Assembly (NCBI RefSeq): GCF_004664715.2
Contig: NC_051074.1
Location: forward strand, 21,988,058-22,052,057
Direction of reading: 5' to 3'
DNA from: Peromyscus leucopus
Taxonomy: Eukaryota > Chordata > Mammalia > Rodentia > Cricetidae
Length of the DNA: 64,000 nt
Shown here: positions 38,103-51,068 of the stretch, piece by piece
How positions within the stretch are numbered: position 1 is the stretch's first letter
Layout of the letters: each line of letters begins with the position of its first letter
The notes under the pieces: generated by a model
Databases searched by the model: none
What the model was told of the DNA's origin: nothing
Seen by the model: the letters and a program-made list of their open reading frames with translations, nothing else
Program-made: the position numbers and the translations under genes

Positions 38103-39479
38103 ATGACCACCTAGCCTCATGCCTGCCAGCCCTAAAAGAAGAACCTGAAAAGTCAATACATGTTCCTATTTACCATCGGCAGGGTACATTTGGCTCTGTG
38201 AAACTGTCCTATCATTGACCTACAAGCACCATTGGCCATAAATGTTATAGACAACTAGAGCAGGACCTCTGGTTATCTGTCAGATTGCGACCCTGGATAA
38301 ACTACACCATCCTAACATAATTTGCCTCTTCCAGTTCTTACAACAGACACATTTCTTTGTGACTAAGAAAACTTGTTCCAATGAGTAAGGGAGGAGGGCA
38401 GGTTGCAGGAGGAAGAGGCACAGAAAATATTCAGGGCAGATTGTGTCAGGCATCAAGTTTTGCCATGACTTGACATCGTCATCGAGACCTGAATTCTGAA
38501 AATATCCTTCTAGATGAAGAGGGCAACGTGAAGCTGGCAGACTTTGTTATTCTCACCAGATGTAGAGCTGGCACTGTACTGCAAGGCAAATGTGGTACCA
38601 AGACCTTCAATGCCCAGAACTGGTCCTGGGAGAGGGCTATGATGGGAAGAAAGCAGATGTGTGGAGTCAGGTTGTGCTGCTCTATTTTATACCACTGGGT
38701 ACCACCCTTCCAGGAAGCACCTGGAAGAGATCGAGGAGAATATCATAAAAGGGACCTATGACATTTCAGCTCATGTCTCTGGTATCTTGAAAACACAATT
38801 CACTAAATGCTCACAATTGCCCCAGAAGGAGCCCTCCATTGATGATCTTCAGCAACATCCTGGTCCATGAAATGGAAGAAAACATCCCAAGTGACACCTA
38901 CTTAGATCCAAGTCCTAGAAACACTGTCGTGTTGGGTTTAATATCAATGCCATTTGTAATCCTTTGTAAAGAGAAAATACAATGAAATGATGGGGACATA
39001 CTTCATCATCAAAGAGCAGTCACACAAGGAGCTGGGGTTTTCACTTGGCTGCACCACCTCAGCCAAGTCTGTGGACCTTGAAGTTGTACCTCCCCATTCC
39101 CAGTCACCTCTCTATCTCTGGTCTTCAGCTAAAACAAAGGGCCTGTGAGCCACTTTGGCCTCTTCCACACCCAGTCCTCACCACAGCACTGCCTGTTGTG
39201 CCAACAGCACCACGGCAGAAGATGGCCAGAAGTGCCACCATGCTGTACGTTGTCCCCAGAAGAAGGGCCCCACATATAGCTATGCACCTATCAAGAGCTG
39301 GCAGCCCCAAGTATCTACAGTGGCACATAGGAAGAGAAATGACCGCACCTGGGCCGGACTTTGCATGCAAAAGTAATCGCCTCTTCTGAACATCGGGTTG
39401 CTTCCAAACTTTTCTGTCAAAAGTGTGCTGCTTCTCTCGGGCTCCAAACACACAAGCCCATCCTATGTTCACCAATAAA
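38103..39479 (+). pseudogene. U14: hybrid Smok-like pseudogene in slot 1
   Basis: The 5' half (CCTATCATTGACCTACAAGC and CAGATTGCGACC) resembles slot 3. The kinase core reads HRDLN with KLADFVI, with one C lost before the CATCGAG codons (38479-38482). The 3' part (GTGGCACATAGG, then AAAAGTAATCGCC) is the slot 1/4 type. The poly(A) signal is AATAAA (39474-39479), unlike AATAAG in the other slot-1 units. Single-base losses are frequent. Confidence 0.8.
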
Positions 39480-40481
39480 GTGGCTCCTCTGAGAGAGCAA
39501 CCTGCAGAGCCCAGTGAGGAATTGGGCATGCAGGTATTGCCTATGCTGGCTTTCCCAGCATGCTTTTCTCTATAGCATCACTATGTTTCAGACTTCATTT
39601 CCCAAGCTGCCTTTCTCTATATTGGCATGCCACTACAAACTACCTTTCCCATAGTGCCTCTCATGTCACCACTTCCATTTCCCTTTACAGTGACTAAAGT
39701 TTCTAAAGTCACATTTCAGCTTTAACATGGGAGGTTTGAGTCAAGATTTTTGCTTTCACCACAGGAGATAAGAGATGTCTGTTCTCCCTGAGCTGGCTTT
39801 GTTTTTTTTTTTTCTTTGCTGACACTTTCCTGAGCAGTGGGCTTATTCGAGGAAGGTGCTTTTGTGCCCCAAGGAAAAATCACTGGGGACTTCCTCATCT
39901 CCCCAGCCAGTCAGTAAAAAGAAGCGAAAGCACTCAAAACAAAGCTTTCCTCCAGTTCCTTCAGAGAGACTCCCTCCCAGACAGCTCTGGGTTTGGTCCC
40001 AGCTCATCCATTTCCTCACAAACAGCCAGAGGCTATAGGAAAAGGCTGAGTCCATCATTGGACAGCAGAAGATCTCACAATTTGGAGAGCCAGGCTCATT
40101 CACCTATGACATTTTTAGAAGCTTCTTCTGCAGTCAGTGCATTATGCTTGCCAGGATTTCCTGAGCCCACAGAGATATCATGGATGGTTCCTGCTCAGGT
40201 TTTTGTAAAGTGTGGTGTTCTGTTATTTTTCAGCTTTTTGTCTCAGAATGGAGACAAAGAGGGACAGATGTGCAGAGTGTGACAGGGACCTCCTTGTAAG
40301 TAGTCACCATTGGAGCACACACCAGGCCAACGTGATGGAGGGAGCTGTTCCCTCTGGACACTGCACATGACTGGAAGCTACTAGGGGACTCCTGGAGAGG
40401 ACAGAGTGAGACAGTGAAGGGGAAAGGTGCCTGGGGTCTAACATGGAAGCTTTCACTCTGTGGTGTATATACCCTGCTGTG

Positions 40482-40537
40482 ATTGGTCCATTTCTCTGTC
40501 AGACCTCACTGTGAGCGATGAGTGTCCTGTATATTAG
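40482..40537 (+). promoter_or_regulatory. U15 promoter, slot-2 variant
   Basis: ATTGG at 40482; TATATTAG at 40530; no CGTCA. Confidence 0.55.
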
Positions 40538-40656
40538 GCTGTGGGCTGGCCTGCAGTTCTGTCCCTATAGACCAGGTAACCTGTGGAACTTTTGCACTTC
40601 TGTCTAGCTTGTTAGTTGTTTAGTTGCAGGTTCACAACTGTCTGCATAGGAGCACC

Positions 40657-42078
40657 TTGACCACATAGCCTCATGACCTGTGCGCCCTAAAAGAAGAACC
40701 TGAAAAGTCAATACATACTCTTAGTTACCATTGGCTAGGGTGCATTTGCCTCTGTGAAACTGGCCTATCATCACCTCATAGTCAGCCTTTGGCCATAAAT
40801 GTTATGACTACTTAGAGCAGGATCTCTGGTTATCGTGTTAGATGGCGACCCTGGATAAACTACACCATAACATAATTTGCTGCTTCCAGGTTCTTACAAC
40901 AGAACAACATTTCTTTGTGACTGAGAAAACTTGTTCTAACGAGTAAGGGAGGAGGGCAGTTTGCAGGAAGAAGAGGCAGAGAAAATATTAGGTCAGATCT
41001 TGTTAGGCATCAAGTTTTGCCATGACCTTGACATCGTCCATCTAGACCTGAATTCTGAAAATATCCTTCTAGATGAAGAGGGCAATGTGAAGCAGGTAGA
41101 CTTTGTTATCTCCACCAGATGTAGAGCTGGCACTGTACTGCAAGGGCAATGTGGGACCAAGACCTTCAAACCCCAGAACTGGTGCTGGGAGAGGGCTATG
41201 ATGAGAAGAAGGCAGATGTGTGGAGTCAGGTTGTGCTGCTCTATTTTATTACCACTGGGTACTACCCATTCCAAGAAAGCATGTTGGAAGAGATCGAGGG
41301 GAATATCATAAAAGAGAACCTATGACTTTTCAGCTCATGTCTCTGAGTATCTTGAAAAACTAATTCACTAAATGCTCACTGTTGTTCCACAAAGGAGGCC
41401 CTCCACTGAAGACTTTCAGCAACATCCATGGGTCATGAAACAGGAGGAAAACATCCCAAATGACACCTACTTATCCCAGTGTCCTAGAAACACTGTAGTG
41501 TTGGGATTAATATCAATGGCATCTTGTAATCCTTTGTAAAGAGAAAATACAATGAAATGATGGGGACATACTTCATCATCAAAGAGCAGTCACACAAGGA
41601 GCTGGTGTTTTTGCTTGGCTGCACCACCTGAGCCTAGTCTGTGGACCTTGAAGTTGTATCTCCTCCATCCTCAGTTCATCTCTCTATCTCTGGTTTTCAC
41701 CTAAAACAAAGGGCAGTGAGCTCACTTTTGGCCTCATCCACATCCAGACCTCAAAACAGCACCTGCTTGTTGCGCCAAGAGAACCAGGGCAAGGGGGCTA
41801 GAAGTACCTCCATCCCTCTATGCTGTACCCAGATAAAGAACCTCACTTGTACCTATGACCCATATCCACAGCTGCAGCTGCCCCATGTTATCTACAGTGG
41901 TATATTGGAAGAAGAAAAGACACGACACCTGGGCCGGACTTTAACATGGAAAAGGCTTCCCCCTTCTGAACATCAGGGGCTTCAAGAGACTGCACAGGGA
42001 ATTAGGACTTGTCTGTCAAGAGTGTGCTGCTTCTCTCGGGCTCCAAACACACAAGCCCATCCTATGTTCACCAATAAA
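40657..42078 (+). pseudogene. U15: Smok-like pseudogene, slot 2
   Basis: Open stretch at 40961-41311 starting MQEEEAEKILGQILLGIKF; HLDLNSEN at 41039; KQVDFVIST. APE is lost by the slot-2 frameshift (TTCAAACCCCAGAACTGG has a partly restored base count but still reads PQNW). The C-terminal open frame 41641-42117 (158 codons) is the longest clean copy of that region in this slot. AATAAA at 42073-42078. Confidence 0.85.
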
Positions 42079-43089
42079 GTGGTTCCTCTGAAAGAAGCAA
42101 CCTGCAGAGCCCAGTGAGGAATTGGGCATGCAGGTATTGCTGATGCTGGCTTTCCCAGCATGCTTTTCTCTATAGCATCACTATGTTTTTGACTTCTTTT
42201 CCCAAGCTGCCTTTCTCTATATTGGCATGCCACTACAAACTACCTTTCCCATAGTGCCTCTCATGTCCACCACTTCCATTTCCCTTTACATGACTAAAGT
42301 TTCTAAAGTCACATTTCAGCTTTAACATGGGAGGTTTGAGTCAAGATTTTTGCTTTTTCACCACTGGAGATAGGAGATGCCTGTTCTCCCTGAGCTGGCT
42401 TTGTTGTATGTTTTTCTTTGCTGACACTTTTTCCAGAGCAAGTGGTGCCTTATTCAAGGAAGGTGCTTTTGTGCCCAAAGGAAAAATCACTGGGGACTTG
42501 CTCATCTCCCCCAGCCAGTCAGTAAAAAGAACTGAAAGCACTCAAAACAAAGCTTTCCTCCAGTTCCTCCAGAGAGACTCCCTCCCATACAGCTCTGGGT
42601 TTGCTCCCAGCTCATCCTTTTCCTCACAAACAGCCAGAGGCTGTAGGAAAAGACTGAGTCCATCAGCTGGACAGCAAAAGATCTCACAATTTGGAGTACC
42701 AGGCTCATTCACCCAGGACATTTTTAGAAGCTCCTTCTGCAGTCAGTGCATTATGCTTGCCAGGATTTCCTGAGCCCACATAGACATCATGGTGGGGTCC
42801 TGCTCAGGTTTTTATAAAGTGTGGTGTCCTCTTATTTTTCAACCTTCAGTCTAGGAATCAAGACAAAGAGGGACATATGTGCAGAGTCTGACTTGGATAC
42901 CTTGTAAGTAGTCACCATTGGAGCACACACCAGGACGAGGTGATGGAGGCAGCTGTTCCTTGGGACACTGCACATGGCTGGAAGCTACTAGGGGACATCT
43001 GGAGAGGACAGAGTGAAACAGTGAAGGGGAAATGTGGCCTGGGGCCATACATGGAAACAGTCACCGTGGGTTATATACAGCCTACTATG

Positions 43090-43145
43090 ATTGGTCCATT
43101 TCTCCGTCAGACCTCACTGTGAGGGGTGAATGTCCTGTATCTAAG
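43090..43145 (+). promoter_or_regulatory. U16 promoter with damaged TATA
   Basis: ATTGG at 43090, CGTCA; the TATA box reads TATCTAAG at 43138, the only A-to-C change of this kind in the array. Confidence 0.55.
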
Positions 43146-43280
43146 GCTGCGGACTGACAGCAGTTCTGTCTCTACAGACCAGGGAGCTGATTTCAGTAAC
43201 CTGTGGAACTTTTTCACTGCTATCTAGCTTGTTAGTTGTTGAGTTGCGGCTTCACAAAGATCTGTCTGCACAGGAGCACA

Positions 43281-44707
43281 ATGACCACCTAGCCACATGT
43301 CCTGCCAGCCCTAAAAGAAGAACCTGAAAAGTCAATACATGTTCCTATTTACCATCAGGCAGGGTACATTTGGCTCTGTGAAACTGTCCTATCATTGACC
43401 TACAGGCACCCATTGACCATAAATGTTATAGACAACATAGAGCAGGACCTCTCCTTATCTTGTCAGATTGCGACCCTGGATAAACTACACCATCCTAACA
43501 TCGTTCACCTGTTCCAGCTTCTTACAACAGCACATTTCTTTGTGACTAAGAAAACATGTTCCATCGAGTAAGGGATGAGGGCAGGTTACAGGAGGAAGAG
43601 GCACAGAAAATATTCAGGGAGATTGTGTCATCCATCAGGTTTTGCCATGACCTTGACATCGTCTATCAAGATCTGAATTCTGAAAATATTCTACCAGATG
43701 AAGAGGGCAACGTGAAGTTGACAGACTTTGTTATCTCCACCAGATGTAGAGCTGGCACTGTACTGCAAGGATAATGTGTTACCAAGACCTTCAAGGCCCC
43801 AGAACTGGTCCTGGGAGAGGGCTATGATGGGAAGAAAGCAGATGTGTAGAGTCTGCGTGTGCTGCTCTATTTTAATACCACCGGGTACCACCCCTTCCGA
43901 GGAGACACCCTGGAAGAGATCGAGGATAATATCATAAAAGGGACCTATGACATTCCAGCTCATGTCTCTGGGTCATTTGAAAACCAAATTCAGTAAATGC
44001 TCACAATTGCCCCAGAGAGGAGACTCTCCATTGAAGACCTTCTGCAACTTCCGTGGCTCCTGAAATGGGAAGAAAACATCCCTAATGCCACCTACTTAGA
44101 TCCAAACGTCCTAGACACACTGTTGTGTTCAGTTTAATATCAAAGCCATTTTGTAATCCTCTGTAAAGAGAAAATACAATGAAATGATGGGGACATACTT
44201 CATCATCAAAGAGCAGTCATACGAAGAGCTGGGGTTATCACTTCTCTGCACCACCTCAGCCAAGTCTGTGGACCTTGGAATTGTGCCTCCCCATTCCCCA
44301 GTACATCTCTCTATGTTTGGTCTTCAGCTAAAACAAAGGGCCAGTGAATCCACCTTTGGCCTCTTCCACACCCAGCCTCACCACAGCACCTGCCTGTTGT
44401 GCCAACAGCACCAGGCAAGAAGGTGGCTAGCAGTGCCTCCATCCCTGTACGTTGTCCCCAGAAGAAGGCCACAATTATAGTTATGCACCCTGTTCAGTAC
44501 TGTGGCTGCCCCAAGTATCTGCAGCGACATATTGGAAGAGGAAATGACCTGGCACCTGGGCCAGCTTTTGACATGGAAAAGGCATCATCTCTTTTGAACA
44601 TCAGGTGCTTCAAGAGACTGCACAAGGGAATCACGCATTGCCTGTCAAGAGTGTGTTGCTTCCCTCGGGCTCCAAACACACAAGCCCATCCTATGTTCAC
44701 CAACAAA
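43281..44707 (+). pseudogene. U16: Smok-like pseudogene, slot 3, best-preserved C-lobe frame
   Basis: Open stretch at 43556-43774 (MFHRVRDEGRLQEEEAQKIF, then YQDLNSENILPDEEGN and LTDFVIST). From there the C-lobe stays in one frame to the IQ* site, interrupted only by TAA at 43772-43774 and TAG at 43847-43849 (Trp of DVW). APELVLGEGYDGKKADV, YHPFRGDTLEEIEDNIIKG and YDIPAHVSGS are readable. C-terminal frames at 44184-44480 and 44399-44746. The poly(A) site is AACAAA (44702-44707). Confidence 0.85.
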
Positions 44708-45717
44708 GTGGCTCCTCTGAAAGAGGCAACCTGCAGAGCCCAGTGAGGAATTGGGCAGGCAGGTATTGCCTATGCTGGCTTTCCCAGCATGCTTTTCTCT
44801 GTAGCAACACTAGGTTTCAGACTTCATTTCCCAAGCTGCCTTTCTCTATATTGGCATGCCACTACAAACTACCTTTCCCATAGTGCCTCTCATGTCTACC
44901 ACTTCCATTTCCCCTTACATGGCTAAAGTTTCTAATGTCAAGTTTCAGCTTTAACGTGGGAGGTTTGAGTCAAGATTTTTGCTTTTGGACCACAGGAGAT
45001 AGGAGATGTCTGTTCTCCCTGAGCTGGCTTCGTTATATTTTTTTCTTTGCTGACACTTTCCCTGGAGCAAGTGGGGCCTTATTCGAGGAAGGTGCTCTTG
45101 TGCCCCAAGGAAAAATCACTGGGGACTTCCTCATCTCCCCCAGCCAGTCAGTAAAAAGAAGTGAAAGCACTCAAAACAAAGCTTTTCTTCAGTTCCATCA
45201 GAGAGACTCCCTCCCAGACAGCTCTGGGTTTGCTCCCAGCTCATCCTTTTCTACATAAACAGCCAGAGGCTGTAGGAAAAGGCTGAGTCCATCAGCTGGA
45301 CAGCAGAAGATCTCACAATTTGGAGTACCAGGCTCATTCACCCAGGAAATTTTTAGAAGCTCCTTCTGCAGTCAGTGCATTATGCTTGCCAGGATTTCCT
45401 GAGCCCACAGAGACATCATGGTGGGGTCCTGCTCAGGTTTTTGTAAAGTGTGGTGTCCTCTTATTTTTCAGCCTTCAGTCTAGGAATCAAGACAAAGAGG
45501 GCAAATGTACAGAGTCTGACAGGGACCTCCTTGTAAGTAGTCACCATTGGAGCACACACCAGGCGAAGTGATGGAGGGAGCTGTTCCCTTGGGACACTGC
45601 ACCTGGCTAGAAGCGATTAGGGGACATGTTGAGAGGACAGAGTGAGACAGTGAAGGGGGAAGGTGCCTGGGGCCATCCATGGAAACAGTCACCATGGGTT
45701 ATATACAGCCTACTATG

Positions 45718-45773
45718 ATTGGTCCATTTCTCCGTCAGACCTCACTGTGAGGGGTGAATGTCCTGTATATAAG
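45718..45773 (+). promoter_or_regulatory. U17 promoter
   Basis: ATTGG at 45718, CGTCA, TATATAAG at 45766; spacing 48 bp. Confidence 0.6.
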
Positions 45774-45909
45774 GCTGTGGCTGGCCTGCAGTTCTGTCTC
45801 TACAGACCAGGGAGCTGATTTCAGTAACACGTGGAACTCTTTCACTGCTATCTAGCTTGTTAGTTGTTGAGTTGTGGCTTCACAAAGATCTGTCTTGCAT
45901 AGAAACTCA

Positions 45910-47312
45910 GTGACCACCCATCCTCATGGCCTGCCACACCTAAAAGAAGAATCTGACAAAGTCTATACATGTTCCTACCTACCATCGGCTAGGGTACATT
46001 TGGCTCTGTGAAACTGGCCTATCATCACCTCACAGGCACCCACTGTCAATAAACTTTATAGACAACCTAGAGCAGGACCTCTGGTTATTGTGTTCGATGG
46101 CGACCCTGGAAAAACTACACCATCCTAACATAATTTGCCTCTTCCAAATTCTTATAACACCACAACATTTCTTTGTGACTGAGAAAACTTGTTCCAAGAG
46201 TAAGGGAGGAGGGCAGGTTGCAGGAGGAAGAGGCACAGAAAACATTCGGGCAGATCTTGTCAGGCATCAAGTTTTGTCATGACTTGACATTGTCCATCGA
46301 GACCTGAATTCTGAAAATATCCTTCTAGATGAAGAGGGCAACGAGAACCTGGCAGACATTGGTCTTTCTACCAGAAGTAGAGCTGGCACTGTACCGCAAG
46401 GGCAATGTGGAGCCAGGACCTTCCGTGCCCCAGAACTGGTACCCGGGAGAGGGTTATGATGGGAAGAAAGCAGATGTGTGGAGTCTGGGTGTTTTACTCT
46501 ATTTTATCACCACTGGGTACCACCCTACACAGGAAGCACCCTGGAAGAGATCACAGAGAATATCATAAAAGGGACCTATGACATTTCAGCTCATGTATTT
46601 GGTTAACTTGAAAACACAATTCACTAAATGCTCACAATAGCCCCCCAGAGTCCCTCCATTGATGATCTTCAGCATCATCCCTGGCCCATGAAATGGTAAG
46701 AAAACATCCCAAGTGACATCCACTTAGATCCCAATGTGCTAGAAACACTATCGTCTTGGGTTTAATATCAATGCCATTGTGTAATCCTTTGTAAAGAGAA
46801 AATGCAATGAAAGATGGGGACATACCTCACCATCAGAGAGCAGTCACACAAGGAGCTGGGGTTTTCACTAGGCTGCACCACCTCAGCCAAGTCTGTGGAC
46901 CCTGTAGTTGCACCTCCCCCATCTCCAGCGCACCTCTCTATCTCTGGTCTTCAGCTAAAACAAAGGGCCTGTGAGCCCATCTTTGGCCTCTTCCACACCC
47001 AGTCCTCACCATAGCACCTGTCTGGTGTGCCAACAGCACCACGGCAGAAGATGGCCAGAAGTGCCACCATGGCTGTACGTTGTCCCCAGAGGAAGGGCCC
47101 CACATATAGCTATGCACCTATCAAGAGCTGGGAAGCCCCAAGTATCTACAGTGGCACATAGGAAGAGGAAATGACCCGGCACCTGCGCCGGACTTTGCCA
47201 TGCAAAAGTAATCGCCTCTTCTGAACATGGGTTGCTTCCAACTTTTCTGTCAAAAGTGTGCTGCTTCTCTCGGGCTCCAAACACATAAGCCCATCCTATG
47301 TTCACCAATAAA
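45910..47312 (+). pseudogene. U17: Smok-like pseudogene, slot 4
   Basis: HRDLNSEN at 46295, DIGLSTR, and APELVPG with the extra base. Unlike U7 and U22, it keeps CATGTATTTGGTTAAC in front of the C-lobe helix. C-terminal frames at 46814-47014 and 46971-47174 overlap after a lost base (AATGAAAGATGGGG). AATAAA at 47307-47312. The spacer near 47665-47690 is shortened differently from U7 and U22. Confidence 0.85.
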
Positions 47313-48295
47313 GTGGCTCCCCTGAGAGAGGCAACCTGCAGAGCCCAGTGAGGAATTGGGCATGCAGGTATTGCCTATGCTGGCTTTCCCAGCATGCTTT
47401 TCTCTATAGTATCACTATGTTTTTGACTTCTTTTCCCAAGCTGCCTTTCTCTATATTGGCATGCCACTACAAACTACCTTTCCCATAGTGCCTCTCATGT
47501 CCACCATTTCCATTTCCCTTTACATGACTAAAGTTTCTAAAGTCACATTTCAGCTTTAACATGGGAGGTTTGAGTCAAGATTTTTGCTTTTCACCACAGG
47601 AGATAGGAGATGTCTGTTCTCCCTGAGCTGGCTTTGTTTTATTTTTTTTCTTTGCTAACACTTTCCCAGAGTGAGAGTGCTGTGCCCAAAGGAAAAATCA
47701 CTGGGGACTTCCTCATCTCCCCAGCCAGTCAGTAAAAAGAAGTGAAAGCACTCAAAACAAAGCTTTCTCTCAGTTCCTTCAGAGAGACTCCCTCCCAGAC
47801 AGCTCTGGGTTTGTCCCAGCTCATCCTTTTCTCACAAAACAGCCAGAGGCTGTAGGAAAAGGCTGAGTCCATCAGCTGGACAGCAGAAGATCTCACAATT
47901 TGGAGAACCAGGCTCATTCACCCAGGACATTTTTAGAAGCTCCTTCTGCAGTCAGTGCATTATGCTTGCCAGGATTTCCTGAGCCCACAGAGATATCATG
48001 GTGGGTCCTGCTCAGGTTTTTGTAAAGTGTGGTGTCTCTGTTATTTTTCAGCTTTTGTCTAGAATGGAGACAAAGAGGGACATATGTGCAGAGTGTGACA
48101 GGGACCTCCTTGTAAGTAGTCACCATTGGAGCACACACCAGGCGAAGTGATGGAGGGAGCTGTTCCCTTGGGACACTGCACATGGCTGGAAGCTACTAGG
48201 GGACTCCTGGAGAGGACAGAGTGAGACAGTGAAGGGGAAATGTGCCTGGGGCCTAACATGGAACAGTCACCGTGGGTTATATACAGCCTACTGTG

Positions 48296-48351
48296 ATTGG
48301 TCCATTTCTTCGTCAGACCTCACTGTGAGGGGTGAGTGTCCTGTATATATA
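48296..48351 (+). promoter_or_regulatory. U18 promoter with extended TATA
   Basis: ATTGG at 48296, CGTCA, and TATATATAGG from 48344, two bases longer than in other units. Confidence 0.55.
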
Positions 48352-48484
48352 GGCTGTGGCTGGCCTGCAGTTCTGTCCTACAGACCAGGAGTGATTTCAG
48401 TAACCTGTGGAACTTTTCACTGCTATCTAGCTTGTTAGTTGTTTGAGTTGCAGCTTCACAAAGATCTGTCTGCACAGGAGCACA

Positions 48485-49879
48485 ATGACCACCTAGCCAC
48501 ATGCCTGCAGCCCTATAAAAGAAGAACCTGAAAAGTCAATACATGTTCCTATTTACCATTGCAGGGTGCATTTGGCTCTGTGAAACTGGCCTATCATCGA
48601 CCTACAGGCACCCATTGACCATAAATGTTATAGACAACATAGAGCAGGATCTCTGTTATCTGTAGATGGCGACCCTGATAAACTACACCATCCTAACATA
48701 ATTTGCCTGTTCCAGTTCTTACAACAGCAACATTTCTTTGTGACTGAGAAAACTTGTTCCATCGAGTAAGGGAGAGGGCAGGTTGCAGGAGGAAGAGGCA
48801 CAGAAAATATTCAGGCAGATTTGTTCAGCCATCAGGTTTTGCCATGACCTTGACATCATCCATCTAGACCTGAATTCTGAAAATATCCTTCTAGATGAAG
48901 AGGGCAATGTGAAGCTTGCAGACTTTGTTATCTCCACCAGATGTAGAGCTGGCACTGTACTGCAAGGCAATGTGTTACCAAGACCTTCAATGCCCCAGAA
49001 CTGGTCTGGGAGAGGGCTATGATGGGAAGAAAGCAGATGTGTGGAGTCTGGTGTGTTGCTCTATTTTATACACTCCGGTACCACCCCTATCCAGGAAGCA
49101 CCCTGGAAGAGATCGAGGATAATATCATAAAAGGACCTATGACATTCCAGCTCATGTCTCTGGGTCATCTTGAAAACTAAATTCACTAAATGCTCACAGT
49201 TGCCCACAGAGGAGACCTCCATGAAGACTTCAGCAACATCCATGGTCATGAAATGGGAGAAAACATCCCAATGACACCTACTTAGATCCAATGTCCTAGA
49301 CACACTGTGTGTTCGGTTTAATATCAATGCCATCTTGTAATCCTTTGTAAAGAGAAAATACAATGAAATGATGGGGACATACTTCATCATCAAAGAGCAG
49401 TCACACAAGGAGCTGGGTTTTTGCTTCTCTGCACACCTCAGCCAAGTCTGTGGACCTTGGATTGTGCCTCTCCCATCCTCAGTGCATCTCTCTATCTCTG
49501 GTCTTCAGCTAAAACAAAGGGCCAGTGAGCCACTCTTTGGCCTCTTCCACACCCAGCCTCACCACAGCACCTGCCTGTTGTGCCAACAGCACCAGGCAGA
49601 AGGTGGCTAGAAGTGCCCCATGCCTGTATGTTGTCCCCAGAAGAAGGCCCACATTGTAGCTATGCACCCTATCAAGACTTGGTGCCCAAGTATCTAGCAG
49701 TGGCATATTGGAAGAGGAAATGACCTGGCACCTGCGCCGGACTTTGACATGGAAAAGGCTTCGCCTCTTCTGAACATCAGGGCTTCAAGAGACTGCACAG
49801 GGATTAGACTTGCCTGTCAACAGTGTGCTGCCTCCATTGGGCTCCAAACACACAAGCCCATCCTATGTTCATCAATAAA
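48485..49879 (+). pseudogene. U18: Smok-like pseudogene, slot 5 replaced (HLDLN/LADFV type)
   Basis: Open stretch at 48783-49022: MQEEEAQKIFRQICSAIRF, HLDLNSEN (48861), KLADFVISTRCRAG. Dense one-base losses follow (CAAGGCAATGTG, CTGGTCTGGGAG, CTCCGGTACC, AACATCCCAATGAC). Leader and N-lobe words (CATCGACCTACAGGC) are shared with slot 3. AATAAA at 49874-49879. Confidence 0.8.
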
Positions 49880-50880
49880 GTGGCTCCTCTGAAAGAGGCA
49901 ACCTGCAGAGCCCAGTGAGGAATTGGGCAGGCAGGTATTGCTATGCTGGCTTTCCCAGCATGCTTTTCTCTATAGCATCACTATGTTTCAGGCTTCATTT
50001 CCCAAGCTGCCTTTCTCTATATTGGCATGCCACTACAAACTACCTTTCCCATAGTGCCTCTCATGTCCACCACTTCCATTTCCCTTTACATGGCTAAGGT
50101 TTCTAAAGTCACATTTCAGCTTTAACATGGGAGGTTTGAGTCAAGATTTTTGCTTTTCACCACAGGAGATAGGAGATGTCTGTTCTCCCTGAGCTGGCTT
50201 TGTTATATTTTTTTCTTTGCTGACACTTTCCTGGAGCAAGTGGGCCTTATTCGAGGAAGGTGCTTTTGTGCCCAAGGAAAAATCACTGGGGACTTGCTCA
50301 TCTCCCCCAGCCAGTCAGTAAAAAGAAGTGAAAGCACTCAAAACAAAGCTTTTCTTCAGTTCCATCAGAGAGACTCCCTCCCAGACAGCTCTGGGTTTGC
50401 TCCCAGCTCATCCTTTTCTACATAAACAGCCAGAGGCTGTAGGAAAAGGCTGAGTCCATCAGCTGGACAGCAGAAGATCTCACAATTTGGAGTACCAGGC
50501 TCATTCACCCAGGAAATTTTTAGAAGCTTCCTTCTGCAGTCAGTGCATTATGCTTGCCAGGATTTCCTGAGCCCACAGAGACATCATGGTGGGGTCCTGC
50601 TCAGGTTTTTGTAAAGTGTGGTGTCCTCTTATTTTTCAGCCTTCAGTCTAGAATGAGACAAAGAGGGACAGATGTGCAGAGTTGACAGGGACCTCCTTGT
50701 AAGTAGTCACCATTGGAGCACACACCAGGCGAAGTGATGGAGGGAGCTGTTCCCTTGGGACACTGCACATGGCTGGAAGCTATAGGGACTCTGGAGAGGA
50801 CAGAGTGAGACAGTGAAGGGGAAAGGTGCCTGGGGCCATACATGGAAACAGTCACCGTGGGTTATATACAGCCTACTGTG

Positions 50881-50936
50881 ATTGGTCCATTTCTCCGTCA
50901 GACCTCACTGTGAGGGCGTGATGTCCTGTATATAAG
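50881..50936 (+). promoter_or_regulatory. U19 promoter
   Basis: ATTGG at 50881, CGTCA, TATATAAG at 50929; spacing 48 bp. Confidence 0.6.
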
Positions 50937-51068
50937 GCTGCGGGCTGACAGCAGTTCTGTCTCTACAGACCAGGAGCTGATTTCAGTAACCTGTGGAACT
51001 TTTTCACTGCTATCTAGCTTGTTAGTTGTTGAGTTTGGCTTCACAAAGATCTGTCTGCATAGAAACTC

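Larger units (their letters stand above)
37912..50880 (+). repeat. Higher-order repeat block 3 (U14-U18)
   Basis: A five-unit block of 12,969 bp. Slots 2-4 keep their types. Slot 1 (U14) is a hybrid with a LADFV kinase segment but a slot-1-like 3' part. Slot 5 (U18) is an HLDLN/LADFV subtype. Confidence 0.85.
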
